Positions 53,411 to 63,158 of a DNA stretch of 64,000 nucleotides are shown one piece after another. Origin of the DNA: CALAMD01 sp035301345 (GTDB taxonomy: Bacteria; Bacillota; Bacilli; Bacillales; Amphibacillaceae); contig DATGUM010000009.1 of NCBI GenBank assembly GCA_035301345.1, positions 5,819-69,818 of the forward strand, given 5' to 3'. A program made the position numbers and the translations under genes. Within the stretch, counting starts at the first letter, position 1. The number at the start of each line of letters is the position of its first letter. The notes below the pieces were generated by a model. That model was not told where the DNA came from and did no database searches. It saw only the letters and a list, made by a program, of their open reading frames with translations.

Positions 53411-55241
53411 TCATATCGTCATGCAAAATATTTTACGCGACAAATGGACGTACATTTCGTATTTCTTAAGTAGTGTTTTTTCCATTCTCGTGTTTTATCT
53501 TTTTACAATTACAGCTTTTCACCCGTTAATGGCTGAAATAGATACAGAAAGTACACTCGGCATTGCGATGTTACTTGCTAGTTTCGTCGTATATATTTTC
53601 TCGTTCGTCTTTATCGCTTATTCACTTTATTCTTTTCTGAAAAAGAAAACGAAATCAATCGGTGTCTTTATTATTACGGGGGCATCGATGAAGCAAGTGC
53701 GCCAGATGATTTTTAGGGAAAATATGTTCGTCGGCCTCGTAGCGATTGTGACGTCCATTATCATTGGGCTCGTCATTGCACCGATCTTTTTAATGATTGC
53801 GAAGCAGGTCTTTCAAGCAGACGACTTCCAAATGTACGTGCCGATTATACCGACAGTGATGACAATTATTTTATTTGCCGGACTATTCTTCGTGACATCT
53901 TTATTTATGACGCGATTTATTAATAAAGAAGCAGCTATACAGCTGTTAAAATCAGAAGCAACACCAGAAAAATCACTCACATCGATGCCGATTCGTACGA
54001 CTGTATTTACACTTATCGCACTCGGATTAGCGAGCATGATTAAAATTAACGAAGCTTTTGTTGATAGTCTCGGGATGCTTTATTATGTCGTTTTATTTCT
54101 AGCAATTTTAATCGCGATATATTTATTAATTAAACAAGCGTTCGTCATCTGGATTCGTGTTGCTGAAAAGAGTGACTGGTACAAAAAGCAGACAAACATG
54201 TTATTCGTCGCAAATATAAAAGCGAAAGCACAGTCGTATACACATATCGTCTATTTATTAACGATTTTATTACTCGCTGTTTTCCTTGCAACGAGTGTTT
54301 TATACAGCTCATTACACGGTGTAAAAGAACAGACGGAAGCAGCTTATCCGTACGGTTACCAATATACGTCGCTTGAAGCGAACAGTGACGAACAGCGTCA
54401 AGAACATTTATCATTTATTGAAGATACGTTTCAGGAAGAAGGCGTTGATTATGACCGCTTTGACTTCACGGTAAAAGTGGATGAAGATAAGCGCATCGGA
54501 TTTGTTGCATTATCAGCTTTTAATGAACTGCCTTTTCATGATGAGCAAACGTTAGCTGCGGATGAATTTTATGCAGTCGCTGGTTCAGACGGTGTCGAGC
54601 CATCAGCAGATGCATTTGATGAAGGTTTATCTCTTGTCGGGTCTAGTGATCGTAATTTATTAGTAACAGGATTTCTGAATGCTTATTACGTTGTGCCTGA
54701 TGATGTATTTGCTCAAATCGAAGGGGCAGATTATGACATCACGGCGTATGAATTTGCCGACTGGACGGAACAACAAGCAGTCATCGAAACAATTGATGAA
54801 GAAGTTGGCTATGATTTAGATAAATATTTAGCGTCATCAAAAGTGAGTTTATACGAAGCGGAAACGTTCGTTAAACGTGTTATGTTCTTTATCGGATTTA
54901 TGCTTAGCTTAATCTTCTTAAGCGCGGCGATGAGTATCATTTACTTTTACTTGCAAACAACTTTTGCTAGTGAAAAAGAGAAGTTCATGAGTGTCAGAAA
55001 AATTGGTTTATCAACGAAAGAAATTCGCACAATCGTTACGAAAGAATTAGCGCTATTAATTTTCGTCCCATTTGTGCAGTCATTCGTCATGTTGTTTATT
55101 ATTTTATTAAGCATAAGAAACCTTATTTCGACAGCGTTTATGCAAATGACATTGATTGGCGTATGTATTTTCTTCGTTCTGTTTTTAATCAGCTTTTTCT
55201 TAACGAGACATCGCTACGTTAACATGCTCATTAAAGAATAA
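53400..55241 (+). CDS. BceB-like ABC transporter permease
   Basis: This 613-residue membrane protein has ten predicted helices and a large extracellular domain (about residues 310-485) between helices 7 and 8, the BceB layout. The N-terminal FtsX-like segment ('SFNHIVMQNILRDKWTYISYFLSS') and 'GVFIITGASMKQVRQMIFREN' are typical. The extracellular domain sets drug specificity and is the least conserved part, so bacitracin, nisin or another peptide cannot be chosen from sequence. Confidence 0.92.
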   Translation: MSFNHIVMQNILRDKWTYISYFLSSVFSILVFYLFTITAFHPLMAEIDTESTLGIAMLLASFVVYIFSFVFIAYSLYSFLKKKTKSIGVFIITGASMKQVRQMIFRENMFVGLVAIVTSIIIGLVIAPIFLMIAKQVFQADDFQMYVPIIPTVMTIILFAGLFFVTSLFMTRFINKEAAIQLLKSEATPEKSLTSMPIRTTVFTLIALGLASMIKINEAFVDSLGMLYYVVLFLAILIAIYLLIKQAFVIWIRVAEKSDWYKKQTNMLFVANIKAKAQSYTHIVYLLTILLLAVFLATSVLYSSLHGVKEQTEAAYPYGYQYTSLEANSDEQRQEHLSFIEDTFQEEGVDYDRFDFTVKVDEDKRIGFVALSAFNELPFHDEQTLAADEFYAVAGSDGVEPSADAFDEGLSLVGSSDRNLLVTGFLNAYYVVPDDVFAQIEGADYDITAYEFADWTEQQAVIETIDEEVGYDLDKYLASSKVSLYEAETFVKRVMFFIGFMLSLIFLSAAMSIIYFYLQTTFASEKEKFMSVRKIGLSTKEIRTIVTKELALLIFVPFVQSFVMLFIILLSIRNLISTAFMQMTLIGVCIFFVLFLISFFLTRHRYVNMLIKE

Positions 55242-55245
55242 TGTT

Positions 55246-55279
55246 AGAGCCTTCAACCATTTTCGGTTGAGGGCTTTTG
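55246..55279 (+). terminator. Terminator of the Bce-like operon
   Basis: GAGCCTTCAACC pairs with GGTTGAGGGCT (55265-55275) around a short loop, and TTTTGT follows. Confidence 0.83.
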
Positions 55280-55365
55280 TATGACTAGGTTCACACGCCA
55301 CCCGCTCAGTGGTAAGATAAGAGAAAGCTAGCACTTACTAAAAATGAAGTAAAGGAGCATTAATC

Positions 55366-56469
55366 ATGGATAACGTACTCATTTCACGTAGAACTGAATT
55401 AATGAAAAAAGCAGCAGAAGCTAACAATCAACATTTATTAATTTTGGACCCAGCAAATGTTTTTTATTACACAGGTTTCTTATCAGAACCACACGAAAGA
55501 TTTATGGGATTATACATAAACTTAGAAAAAGAAGAGATGCACTTTTTCGTTCCAGCATTAGATGAAACGGCAGCAGCGAAAGCTTCAGACGTTGCGTCAA
55601 TCATCCCGATTTCTGATGAAGAAAGTCCGTATGACATGATTAAACAGACGGTCAAGACGATGTCAGGGAATATCGGTATTGAAGGAACAGCTTTACAATA
55701 TAAACAATACATAGAACTTACGAAAAGATTTTCCAATCTCGCGTTCGTAGACGTTGAATCATTGATAGTTGATCAGCGATTACAGAAATCGACTGACGAA
55801 GTGAAGAAGATTCAATATGCGATCGACTTAATTGAAGACGTGTTAGAACAGGGTGTTAAGAAAATAAAACCAGGCATGACAGAAAGTCAATTAACGGCTG
55901 AATTAGAATATTTAATGCGAACGTGTGGCGCAGATGGCCCGTCATTTTCTACGATTGTTTTAACAGGTGAAAACGCAGCTTTACCACACGGCGTGCCAGG
56001 TGATACGAAAATTAAACATGGTGACTTGTTACTCATCGATTTCGGCGTCATTAAAGACGGTTATTGCTCAGACATTACGCGCACATTTGCAGTAGGTGAG
56101 CCTTCAGAGAAGCACAAAGAACTTTACAATATCGTATTAGCAGCGAATGAAGCAGGTATTGCAGCTGTTAAAGCGGGAGAACCACTGAAAAACTTTGATA
56201 TTGCTGCACGAAAAGTGATTGAAGACGCAGGATATGGTGATTACTACCATAACCGCGTGGGACACGGCATGGGTATCGAAGTTCATGAAGCACCGAGCGT
56301 ACACGGCGCTAACGAAGATAAGGCTATTCCCGGAATGGTGTTTACGATTGAACCAGGCATTTACCTCCCGGGCGAAGTCGGCATCCGAATTGAAGATAAC
56401 ATTTACATTAATGAAGATGGCACGTGCGAAGTATTAACATCATTTCCGAAACAATTACAAGTATTGTAG
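55366..56469 (+). CDS. M24-family Xaa-Pro peptidase
   Basis: This 367-residue cytoplasmic metallopeptidase has an N-terminal creatinase-like domain ('NVFYYTGFLSEPHERFM') and a pita-bread catalytic domain. Ligands of the dinuclear metal centre are visible in 'LLLIDFGVIKDGYCSDITRTFAVG' (Asp pair), 'RVGHGMGIEVHEAPSV' (His), 'FTIEPGIYLPG' (Glu) and 'GIRIEDNIYI' (Glu). It resembles PepQ/YkvY-type proline dipeptidases. AAAGGAG precedes the ATG. Single gene. Confidence 0.9.
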   Translation: MDNVLISRRTELMKKAAEANNQHLLILDPANVFYYTGFLSEPHERFMGLYINLEKEEMHFFVPALDETAAAKASDVASIIPISDEESPYDMIKQTVKTMSGNIGIEGTALQYKQYIELTKRFSNLAFVDVESLIVDQRLQKSTDEVKKIQYAIDLIEDVLEQGVKKIKPGMTESQLTAELEYLMRTCGADGPSFSTIVLTGENAALPHGVPGDTKIKHGDLLLIDFGVIKDGYCSDITRTFAVGEPSEKHKELYNIVLAANEAGIAAVKAGEPLKNFDIAARKVIEDAGYGDYYHNRVGHGMGIEVHEAPSVHGANEDKAIPGMVFTIEPGIYLPGEVGIRIEDNIYINEDGTCEVLTSFPKQLQVL

Positions 56470-56506
56470 GGATAGCTTTATTTTAGATGAAGCAAAATCT
56501 TACTCA

Positions 56507-56541
56507 ATAAAAAACCGCTTAGCTGACGATAAGCTAAGCGG
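56507..56541 (-). terminator. Terminator of the tRNA-Ala gene
   Basis: CCGCTTAGCT (56515-56524) pairs perfectly with AGCTAAGCGG (56532-56541). On the minus strand a T6 run follows. It may also serve the peptidase gene from the other side. Confidence 0.85.
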
Positions 56542-56551
56542 AGTAGGTATA

Positions 56552-56624
56552 TGGAGAATATCGGGCTTGAACCGACGACCTCTTGCGTGCCACGCAAGCG
56601 CTCTCCCAACTGAGCTAATTCCCC
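56552..56624 (-). tRNA. tRNA-Ala (anticodon GGC)
   Basis: The 73-nt minus-strand sequence folds as a tRNA. Acceptor arms are GGGGAAT and ATTCTCC with one G-U pair; the D arm is TAGCTCAGTTGGGAGAGC. The anticodon stem-loop is CTTGC-GTGGCAC-GCAAG, giving anticodon GGC for alanine. The T arm contains GGTTCAAGCC. The discriminator base is A and the gene does not encode CCA, which must be added after transcription. Confidence 0.92.
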
Positions 56625-56796
56625 TTGGTTGATTACGAAAGAATTATATCGTTAGTCTGTTTATTATTCAAGCTTTTTCCCTTTTCATAAACGTTTAAAA
56701 TTTTTAAAATAATCAGTTGACTTTCATTTGTGACCGTGTTAATGTTTTATACATCGACCGAGCGTGTTGTCGTTTCGGTAGTGATAATTTAATACT

Positions 56797-56908
56797 TTCT
56801 TATCAAGAGAGGCTGAGGGACTGGCCCTGTGACGCCCGGCAACCATTAAGTGTTCGTACATTTAAAAAGGTGCTAATTCCTGTTGGATATTATCCGACGA
56901 GATAAGAA
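56797..56908 (+). ncRNA. SAM-I riboswitch (S-box)
   Basis: The RNA shows the S-box core: TTCTTATCAAGAGAGGCTGA, then GGGACTGGCCC, then GACGCCCGGCAACC, closed by GATAAGAA pairing with the 5' TTCTTATC as P1. It lies 118 bases before metY. When S-adenosylmethionine is abundant the terminator downstream forms and the operon is shut. Confidence 0.96.
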
Positions 56909-56928
56909 GAGGAACTTTTAAGTGATAC

Positions 56929-56957
56929 ACTCTCTTCTTATTGAAGAGAGTTTTTTT
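56929..56957 (+). terminator. S-box-controlled terminator
   Basis: ACTCTCTTC (56929-56937) pairs with GAAGAGAGT (56943-56951), and a T run follows. The left arm can also pair with GAAGAG at 56906-56911 at the riboswitch end, giving an antiterminator when SAM is low. With the riboswitch and the tRNA flank, this explains the 400-base gap. Confidence 0.88.
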
Positions 56958-57025
56958 GTTTTAAAAACTAAAAAATAAGGGATGGCATAAAAACCAAGTA
57001 ATTTAATCAACTTAGGGGGATACTA

Positions 57026-58819
57026 ATGACAAAGAAAAGCACATCATATGATTTAGAAACATTAGCACTACATGGAGGGCAGGCGCCAGATCCGACGACA
57101 GGATCGCGAGCAGTTCCGATTTATCAGACGACATCTTACGTGTTCCATAACTCGGATCACGCAGAGCAGTTATTTGCTTTAGATGAGCCAGGAAATATTT
57201 ATTCGCGTATCGGGAATCCGACGGTCGATATTTTTGAAAAGCGCATGGCACTTTTAGAGGACGGTGTTGCAGCAGTTGCGACTGCTTCTGGTATGTCGGC
57301 GATTACGCTTTCTATTTTAAACGTAGCAAGTGCAGGTGATGAAATCGTTGCTGCGATGAACCTTTACGGGGGAACGTATAACTTATTTGCGATTACACTT
57401 CCGCGCTACGGTATTAATGTGAAGTTTGTTGATCCGAGTGATCCGAACAACTTTAAAGAAGCGATTACAGATAAGACGCGTGCAGTTTTTGGAGAAATTA
57501 TTGGAAATCCAGGACTACAAGTGCTTGACGTAAAAGCAGTCGCTGATATTGCGCATGAAGCGGGTGTACCACTGATTATTGATAATACATTTGCAACGCC
57601 TCATCTCTGTAAACCCATTCAATTAGGTGCTGATATTGTCGTTCACTCAGCAACAAAATGGATTGGCGGGCACGGAACGACAATTGGTGGGGTCGTTATT
57701 GACGGAGGTAATTTTGACTGGAATAGCGATAAGTTCCCAGCATTTAGCGAGCCAGACCCTAGCTATAATGGCATTAGCTATGCGTTAGATTTTGGTACGC
57801 TTGCATTCATTACGAAATTACGCGTGCAATTATTGAGAGACTTCGGAGCGTCATTAAGTCCACATAGTGCGTTCCAATTCATTCAAGGGTTAGAAACGTT
57901 ACATATTCGTGTGGAACGTCATAACGAGAATGCGGAAGCGATGGTTGAGTATTTACAAAATCATCCGGCTGTAGACTGGGTATCTTATCCGGGATTAGCG
58001 GATCATCCGTCACACGAACTCGCGAAAGAGATTTTTGGTAATCGTGGCTTCGGTTCGATGGTAACGTTCGGTGTAAAAGGTGGGCGAGAAGCTGGTCGAG
58101 AGTTAATCGATAGTGTTGCACTTTGGTCACACGTTGCGAACGTAGGAGATGCTAAATCACTTATTATTCACCCAGCGTCAACGATTCAACAGCAGTTAAC
58201 GAAAGAAGAATTAGAAGAAACAGGTGTTACAGAAGATTTAGTCCGTTTATCGATTGGTATTGAATCGGTTAAAGATTTACAAAATGATTTAAACCAAGCG
58301 TTACTAAAAGCGACGGGCTTTGGTTATGATGATGGCGAAGTCGTTATTAATGATGAAGCAATTATTCGCTGGGTACTTGATGATGCGACTGAACGAACGG
58401 TAGAAGACGGTGAAGAAGTCGTGCGTCAAAAACGCTTAGCAATTGTCGGGTTAAGTAGTAATGAAGCACGTCCAAGTTATCGTTTAGCACGTAAGATGCA
58501 GCGACTAGGTTATGAGATTATCCCAGTCAATCCACGGGAAACAGAAGTGCTCGGTGAAAAGGCTTATCCAGATTTATTAAGTGTTCCAGGAAAGATCGAT
58601 GTCGTGCAAGTGTTTAGACATCCAGATGCCGCTCCAGGGATTGCGGAAGAAGCTGTCAAAATTAAACCACACGTTTTTTGGTTACAAGAAGGTGTTACGT
58701 CAGAAGAAGCAGCGAACATTGCTGTAAACGCAGGATTAAATGTCGTTTATAACCGTTGTACGTACAAAGAAGCTCAACGATTAAGAGGGTCGATTACGAC
58801 ATATGCGGGAAATAATTAA
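57026..58819 (+). CDS. metY: O-acetylhomoserine sulfhydrylase MetY fused to a CoA-binding domain
   Basis: Residues 1-430 are a complete Cys/Met-metabolism PLP enzyme of the MetY type, making homocysteine from O-acetylhomoserine and sulfide. 'ETLALHGGQAPDPTTGSRAVPIYQTTSYVF' opens it and K211 in 'HSATKWIGGHGTTIGG' holds PLP. MetY proteins usually stop near 430. Here residues ~465-597 form a Rossmann-type CoA-binding domain (YccU-like): 'LAIVGLSSNEARPSYRLARKM', 'GYEIIPVNP', 'VFWLQEGVTSEEAANIA'. The linker is acidic and uninterrupted. First gene under the S-box. Confidence 0.93.
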   Translation: MTKKSTSYDLETLALHGGQAPDPTTGSRAVPIYQTTSYVFHNSDHAEQLFALDEPGNIYSRIGNPTVDIFEKRMALLEDGVAAVATASGMSAITLSILNVASAGDEIVAAMNLYGGTYNLFAITLPRYGINVKFVDPSDPNNFKEAITDKTRAVFGEIIGNPGLQVLDVKAVADIAHEAGVPLIIDNTFATPHLCKPIQLGADIVVHSATKWIGGHGTTIGGVVIDGGNFDWNSDKFPAFSEPDPSYNGISYALDFGTLAFITKLRVQLLRDFGASLSPHSAFQFIQGLETLHIRVERHNENAEAMVEYLQNHPAVDWVSYPGLADHPSHELAKEIFGNRGFGSMVTFGVKGGREAGRELIDSVALWSHVANVGDAKSLIIHPASTIQQQLTKEELEETGVTEDLVRLSIGIESVKDLQNDLNQALLKATGFGYDDGEVVINDEAIIRWVLDDATERTVEDGEEVVRQKRLAIVGLSSNEARPSYRLARKMQRLGYEIIPVNPRETEVLGEKAYPDLLSVPGKIDVVQVFRHPDAAPGIAEEAVKIKPHVFWLQEGVTSEEAANIAVNAGLNVVYNRCTYKEAQRLRGSITTYAGNN

Positions 58820-58837
58820 AAGAGGAATGGTATTGTT

Positions 58838-59818
58838 ATGAAACAGATTACGAAAGGATTATTTAGTCTTATTTTGCTACTACTTGTAGCAGTTGGTTGT
58901 TCATCAGGTGCTGAATCTGGTGAACAACCGAACAAGATACGTTTAGATTATGCGTATTATTCACCAGCAAGTTTAGCGTTAAAGGAGTTTGGCTGGTTAG
59001 AGGAGCAATTAGAAGATTCAGGCATTGAAGTTGAGTGGACGCTGAGTCATGGAAGTAATAAGGCACTCGAATTTTTAAATAGTAATAGTGTCGACTTCGG
59101 TTCAACAGCTGGTGCAGCAGCCTTGTTATCAAAAGTGAATGGTGCGCCAATCAAGAATGTATATTTAACGAATAAACCAGAATGGACAGCGCTCGTCACG
59201 AATGAAGATTCTGATGTGACATCTGTCGCTGATTTAAAAGGAAAGAAGGTTGCAGCAACATTAGGAACAGATCCACATATTTTCTTACTTCGTGCACTCG
59301 ATGAGGAAGGTATTGACCAAGAAGATGTAGAGGTTGTTAATTTACAACATAGTGATGGAGCAAGTTCGTTAACGACAGGTTCAATTGATGCGTGGGCTGG
59401 TCTTGATCCACATATGGCTAAATTAGAAATAGAAGCAGATGCACAATTGTTTTATCGAAATGTTGATTTTAATACGTATGGGTTTTTAAATGTTCGTGAG
59501 GAATTTGCTGAAAAGCATCCTGAATATGTTGAAGAAGTGATTAAAGCATATGAAAAGGCACGCACGTGGATTATCGATAATCCGGAAGAAGCAGCACAGT
59601 TGTTAGCTGACGAGGCAGATATTCCATTAGATGTTGCAAAACTTCAAATGGAAAGAAATGATTTTACATTAGCAGTTCCAGGGGATGACCAGAGAGAAGC
59701 ACTTGTCGAAGCTGGAAAAGTTTTACAGATAAGTGACTTGATTGATGAAGATATTGACGTCGATGAAGTGACTGATGATTTAATAGATCCATCATTTGCA
59801 GAAAATTCAGTAAAATAA
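58838..59818 (+). CDS. SsuA/TauA-type ABC substrate-binding lipoprotein
   Basis: This 326-residue lipoprotein has a signal ending in 'LLVAVGC' and a sulfonate/nitrate-type binding domain: 'YAYYSPASLALKEFGWLEEQL', 'NSVDFGSTAGAAALLSKVNG', 'DLKGKKVAATLGTDPHIFLLRAL'. Relatives bind alkanesulfonates or other small organosulfur acids. Placement after metY in a SAM-riboswitch operon points to a sulfur source. It is clearly distinct from the NitT/TauT-type binding protein at 3.4-4.4 kb. Confidence 0.88.
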   Translation: MKQITKGLFSLILLLLVAVGCSSGAESGEQPNKIRLDYAYYSPASLALKEFGWLEEQLEDSGIEVEWTLSHGSNKALEFLNSNSVDFGSTAGAAALLSKVNGAPIKNVYLTNKPEWTALVTNEDSDVTSVADLKGKKVAATLGTDPHIFLLRALDEEGIDQEDVEVVNLQHSDGASSLTTGSIDAWAGLDPHMAKLEIEADAQLFYRNVDFNTYGFLNVREEFAEKHPEYVEEVIKAYEKARTWIIDNPEEAAQLLADEADIPLDVAKLQMERNDFTLAVPGDDQREALVEAGKVLQISDLIDEDIDVDEVTDDLIDPSFAENSVK

Positions 59819-59837
59819 AGGTAAAGGAGGGAAAATA

Positions 59838-60671
59838 ATGGCGAGTCAACAAGGAAATGTTGCTGCGAAATTAGCAGCTGATTATTCAGTCATAAAAAAC
59901 AAAAATAAAAAGAAGTACTTGCACCGTTTACGCCCAGTGATTTTAGGAAGCTTATTACCAATTATTTTAATTGTTGTGTGGGAAATATTTAGTAAAAGTG
60001 GATTCGTTCCCGCGCATCAATTACCAGCACCATCTACTATTTTAGGAACGATTAAAGAAATGTTTGTCGATGGAACGTTGTGGCAACATGTTGGCATTAC
60101 TACGTATCGTGTGTTTATCGGTTTTGTCTTAGGTAGTGTGATTGCAATTATTCTCGGTTCATTTGTCGGGCTTAATACGTTTGCTGAACACATGTTTGAT
60201 CCGCTTATACAAGCTTTTCGTTCAATTCCTTCACTCGCTTGGGTGCCGTTATTTATTTTGTGGATGGGAATTGGTGAACCGTCGAAAGTGACGATGATTG
60301 CTGTCGGTGTCTTTTTTCCAGTATATTTAAATATCGTCAGTGGTATTTCGGGAGTTGACAAGAAATTAATTGAAGTAGGGAAAATGTATCGTTTAAATAC
60401 GTTTGAGTTAATTACTCGGGTTATTTTCCCCGCAGCATTACCGTCAATACTTGTCGGATTACGCAGTGGATTAGGACTTGGATGGATGTTTGTCGTAGCG
60501 GCAGAACTTATGGGAGCGAGCGAAGGACTTGGTTACTTACTCGTATTAGGTCAAAACACACTCGCGCCAGAGACGATTTTAGCAAGTATCATTTTATTTG
60601 CAACGATCGGAAAGTTGTCGGACTGGGTTTTGAAAGAAGTAGAAACGCGTTCATTACATTGGCAACGGTAA
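59838..60671 (+). CDS. SsuC/TauC-type ABC permease
   Basis: This 277-residue permease has six helices and the ATPase-contact loop 'VGKMYRLNTFELITRVIFPAALPSILVG'. 'FVPAHQLPAPSTILGTIKEMF' is typical of SsuC. A basic N-terminal extension ('KNKNKKKYLHRLR') precedes helix 1. AAAGGAGGG stands before the ATG, 19 bases after the binding-protein gene. Confidence 0.9.
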   Translation: MASQQGNVAAKLAADYSVIKNKNKKKYLHRLRPVILGSLLPIILIVVWEIFSKSGFVPAHQLPAPSTILGTIKEMFVDGTLWQHVGITTYRVFIGFVLGSVIAIILGSFVGLNTFAEHMFDPLIQAFRSIPSLAWVPLFILWMGIGEPSKVTMIAVGVFFPVYLNIVSGISGVDKKLIEVGKMYRLNTFELITRVIFPAALPSILVGLRSGLGLGWMFVVAAELMGASEGLGYLLVLGQNTLAPETILASIILFATIGKLSDWVLKEVETRSLHWQR

Positions 60672-60707
60672 CGTTCGCCTAACCGAAGCAAGAGAGGGGG
60701 AAATAAA

Positions 60708-61445
60708 GTGGTTTTACAATTAGAAAAAGTGAGCCGAACGTTTGCTGGAAAGACAGTCGTCAAAGATATTTCGTTATCGATAAAACGTGGAGAAATTGTC
60801 GGTATTCTAGGAACGAGTGGCTGTGGTAAAAGTACATTGTTACGAGCAGTTTCTGGCATTGATTTAGATTATGATGGGAAGATATCGATTAATAACGTAA
60901 GTGATAAAAAGATTCATGATACGACAGGATTTATTTTTCAAGAGCCACGATTATTTCCATGGCAAACCGTGTTAGAAAATGTCACGTTCGGATTAAAAGT
61001 GAGTAAATCGGAAGCAAAAAAACTAGGAAAATCGTATTTACAAGATGTTGGACTAGCGGATAGTGAGCGTTTATATCCAAGCCAATTGTCAGGTGGGATG
61101 GCTCAACGGGTAGCCATTGCTCGAGCGTTGGCGACGTCTCCGGAAGTTTTACTCCTTGATGAGCCATTCAGTGCGCTTGATGCATTTACAAAAATGCAGT
61201 TACAAGACTTACTTTTAGACATATGGCAAGCTCATCAGACGACGATGGTTTTAGTGACGCATGATATTGATGAAGCGTTATATTTATGTGACCGCGTAAT
61301 TATTTTGCGAGGGCAGCCAGGAGAAATTAGTGATGTTTACACTATTGAAAAACAACGTCCACGTGAGCGTGGGGATAAATATTTAGCACAATTAAAATCA
61401 GAAATATTAGAAGATTTAGATTTAACGAGGCAAAGTCATTCATAA
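60708..61445 (+). CDS. SsuB/TauB-type ABC ATP-binding protein
   Basis: This 245-residue ATPase has Walker A 'GTSGCGKSTLL', signature 'LSGGMAQR', Walker B 'VLLLDEPFSALD' and 'VLVTHDIDEALYLCDRVI'. It energises the preceding permease. It starts with GTG 60708 after GAGAGGGGG; 36 bases separate it from the permease gene. The missing C-terminal extension is normal for this subfamily. Confidence 0.9.
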   Translation: MVLQLEKVSRTFAGKTVVKDISLSIKRGEIVGILGTSGCGKSTLLRAVSGIDLDYDGKISINNVSDKKIHDTTGFIFQEPRLFPWQTVLENVTFGLKVSKSEAKKLGKSYLQDVGLADSERLYPSQLSGGMAQRVAIARALATSPEVLLLDEPFSALDAFTKMQLQDLLLDIWQAHQTTMVLVTHDIDEALYLCDRVIILRGQPGEISDVYTIEKQRPRERGDKYLAQLKSEILEDLDLTRQSHS

Positions 61446-61465
61446 GCATGTGAAGGAGGACACAA

Positions 61466-63145
61466 ATGGCTATCGTTAAAAGCAAGGTCATTGAACCGTT
61501 AAGTGGGCCATATAATTTAGAAGATTATGAGAAGGCAAGAGAAAATTTTTCTTGGGATGAAGCATCAAAGGTACTTTCATTTCATCAAACGGGGAAATTA
61601 AATGCGACACATGAAATTGTCGATCGTCATGTGAATGAAGGGTACGGGGATAAAATCGCGTTACATTTTCGTCATGAGCAAGCAACGACGAGTTATACGT
61701 TTAATGATATTAAGCAACAAATAAATCATTACGCTCGAATCATTAAAAGTAATGGTATTGTGAAAGGCGATCGCGTCTTTATCTTTTTACCGAAGTCACC
61801 AGAATGTTATATTGCCATATTAGCTGCTGTAAAAGTGGGTGCAATAGCTGTTCCGTTATTCGAGGCTTTTATGGAGGACGCAGTAAAGGAAAGAATGAAT
61901 GATTGTGAAGGGAAGTTATTAATTACAGACTTCACGATGGTTGAACGGGTGCCAGAAAAAGATATTCCGTCACTGAAGACTATTTTATTCGTTGAAGAAA
62001 TAGAGCATATTGCGTATGAAGATGTACCTGAGTCAGCTTTAATTGAGTGGGTAGATGTTGATGATGGATTTTTAATTCATTATACGAGTGGATCAACAGG
62101 AAAGCCAAAAGGTGTTCTGTTAACACACGGTGCAATTACTCATCAATTCATCACTGGTAAGTGGGTACTTGATATAAAAGATGATGACGTTTATTGGTGT
62201 ACGTCACATCCTGGTTGGGTAACAGGTAGTGTTTATGGACTGATTGCTCCGTGGTTAAACCGAGCAACTGTCGTCGTTCAAGGAGGTAGGTTCACGGCAG
62301 AAGATTGGTATGAATTAATTGAGGAATTACGAGTGACTATTTGGTACAGTGCACCGACTGCTTTTAGAATGTTGCTTTCAGAAGGTGACGCCATTCAGAA
62401 GTATGACTTATCTTCTTTGCGCCACGTCTTAAGTGTCGGGGAACCGTTAAATCCGGAAGTCATTCATTGGGCTTGGGAAACGCTTAAAGTAAGAATTCAT
62501 GATACGTGGTGGATGACTGAAACAGGCGGTCATTTAATCGTAAACGTACCGTCTGAAAAGATTAAGCCAGGGTCGATGGGTAAGCCTTTTCCAGGTATAA
62601 CGGTTGGTATACTTGATGAAAATGGCAAAGAATTACCAAGTGGGACAACGGGACAACTGGCCATAAAAACACCGTGGCCGGGTCTCATGCAAAATATTTG
62701 GAAGAACAGTGATAGATTCGATGAATATTTCACATATGAAGGTTGGTACATTTCAGGTGATTTAGCGTATAAAGACGATGAGGGCTATGTATTCTTTCAA
62801 AGTCGTGATGATGATATTATTATTTCGGCGGGTGAACGGATTGGTCCATTTGATGTAGAAAGCAAGTTAATTGAACATCCAGCTGTTGCTGAAGCTGGTG
62901 TGATTGGTAAGCCAGATGATATTCGCGGTGAAATAGTAAAAGCGTTCATTGCTTTACGGAGTGGTTACGTTGATTCGCCAAGTTTGCTAGAAGATATTCG
63001 CTTATTTGTGCGTAATGAATTGTCAGCACATGTTGCTCCGCGAGAAATAGAAGTTGTTAAAGAATTACCAAAAACAGTTATTAGTGGAAAAATTTTACGT
63101 CGACAATTAAAAGATAAAGAAATAAAAAAACAGTTAAAGAAATGA
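61466..63145 (+). CDS. Acetyl-CoA synthetase-like AMP-forming acid:CoA ligase
   Basis: This 559-residue cytoplasmic ligase activates a carboxylic acid through an acyl-adenylate to its CoA ester. P-loop 'HYTSGSTGKPKGVLLTH', 'SVGEPLNPEVIHWAWE', 'DTWWMTETGG', 'YISGDLAYKDDEGYVFFQSRDDDIIISAGERIGP' and the C-terminal Lys in 'VISGKILRR' are all present. The Trp-Trp in 'DTWWMTETGG' matches the acetate-limiting Trp region of acetyl-CoA synthetases, and overall it resembles Bacillus AcsA. In this operon it may recapture the acetate released by MetY. Other small acids remain possible. Confidence 0.85.
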   Translation: MAIVKSKVIEPLSGPYNLEDYEKARENFSWDEASKVLSFHQTGKLNATHEIVDRHVNEGYGDKIALHFRHEQATTSYTFNDIKQQINHYARIIKSNGIVKGDRVFIFLPKSPECYIAILAAVKVGAIAVPLFEAFMEDAVKERMNDCEGKLLITDFTMVERVPEKDIPSLKTILFVEEIEHIAYEDVPESALIEWVDVDDGFLIHYTSGSTGKPKGVLLTHGAITHQFITGKWVLDIKDDDVYWCTSHPGWVTGSVYGLIAPWLNRATVVVQGGRFTAEDWYELIEELRVTIWYSAPTAFRMLLSEGDAIQKYDLSSLRHVLSVGEPLNPEVIHWAWETLKVRIHDTWWMTETGGHLIVNVPSEKIKPGSMGKPFPGITVGILDENGKELPSGTTGQLAIKTPWPGLMQNIWKNSDRFDEYFTYEGWYISGDLAYKDDEGYVFFQSRDDDIIISAGERIGPFDVESKLIEHPAVAEAGVIGKPDDIRGEIVKAFIALRSGYVDSPSLLEDIRLFVRNELSAHVAPREIEVVKELPKTVISGKILRRQLKDKEIKKQLKK

Positions 63146-63158
63146 GAGGAGAATATAG

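Noticed and set aside
56717..56905. Open frame of 62 codons upstream of metY
   Set aside because: It lies across the tRNA leader and the SAM riboswitch, whose conserved bases explain the sequence. No ribosome site.
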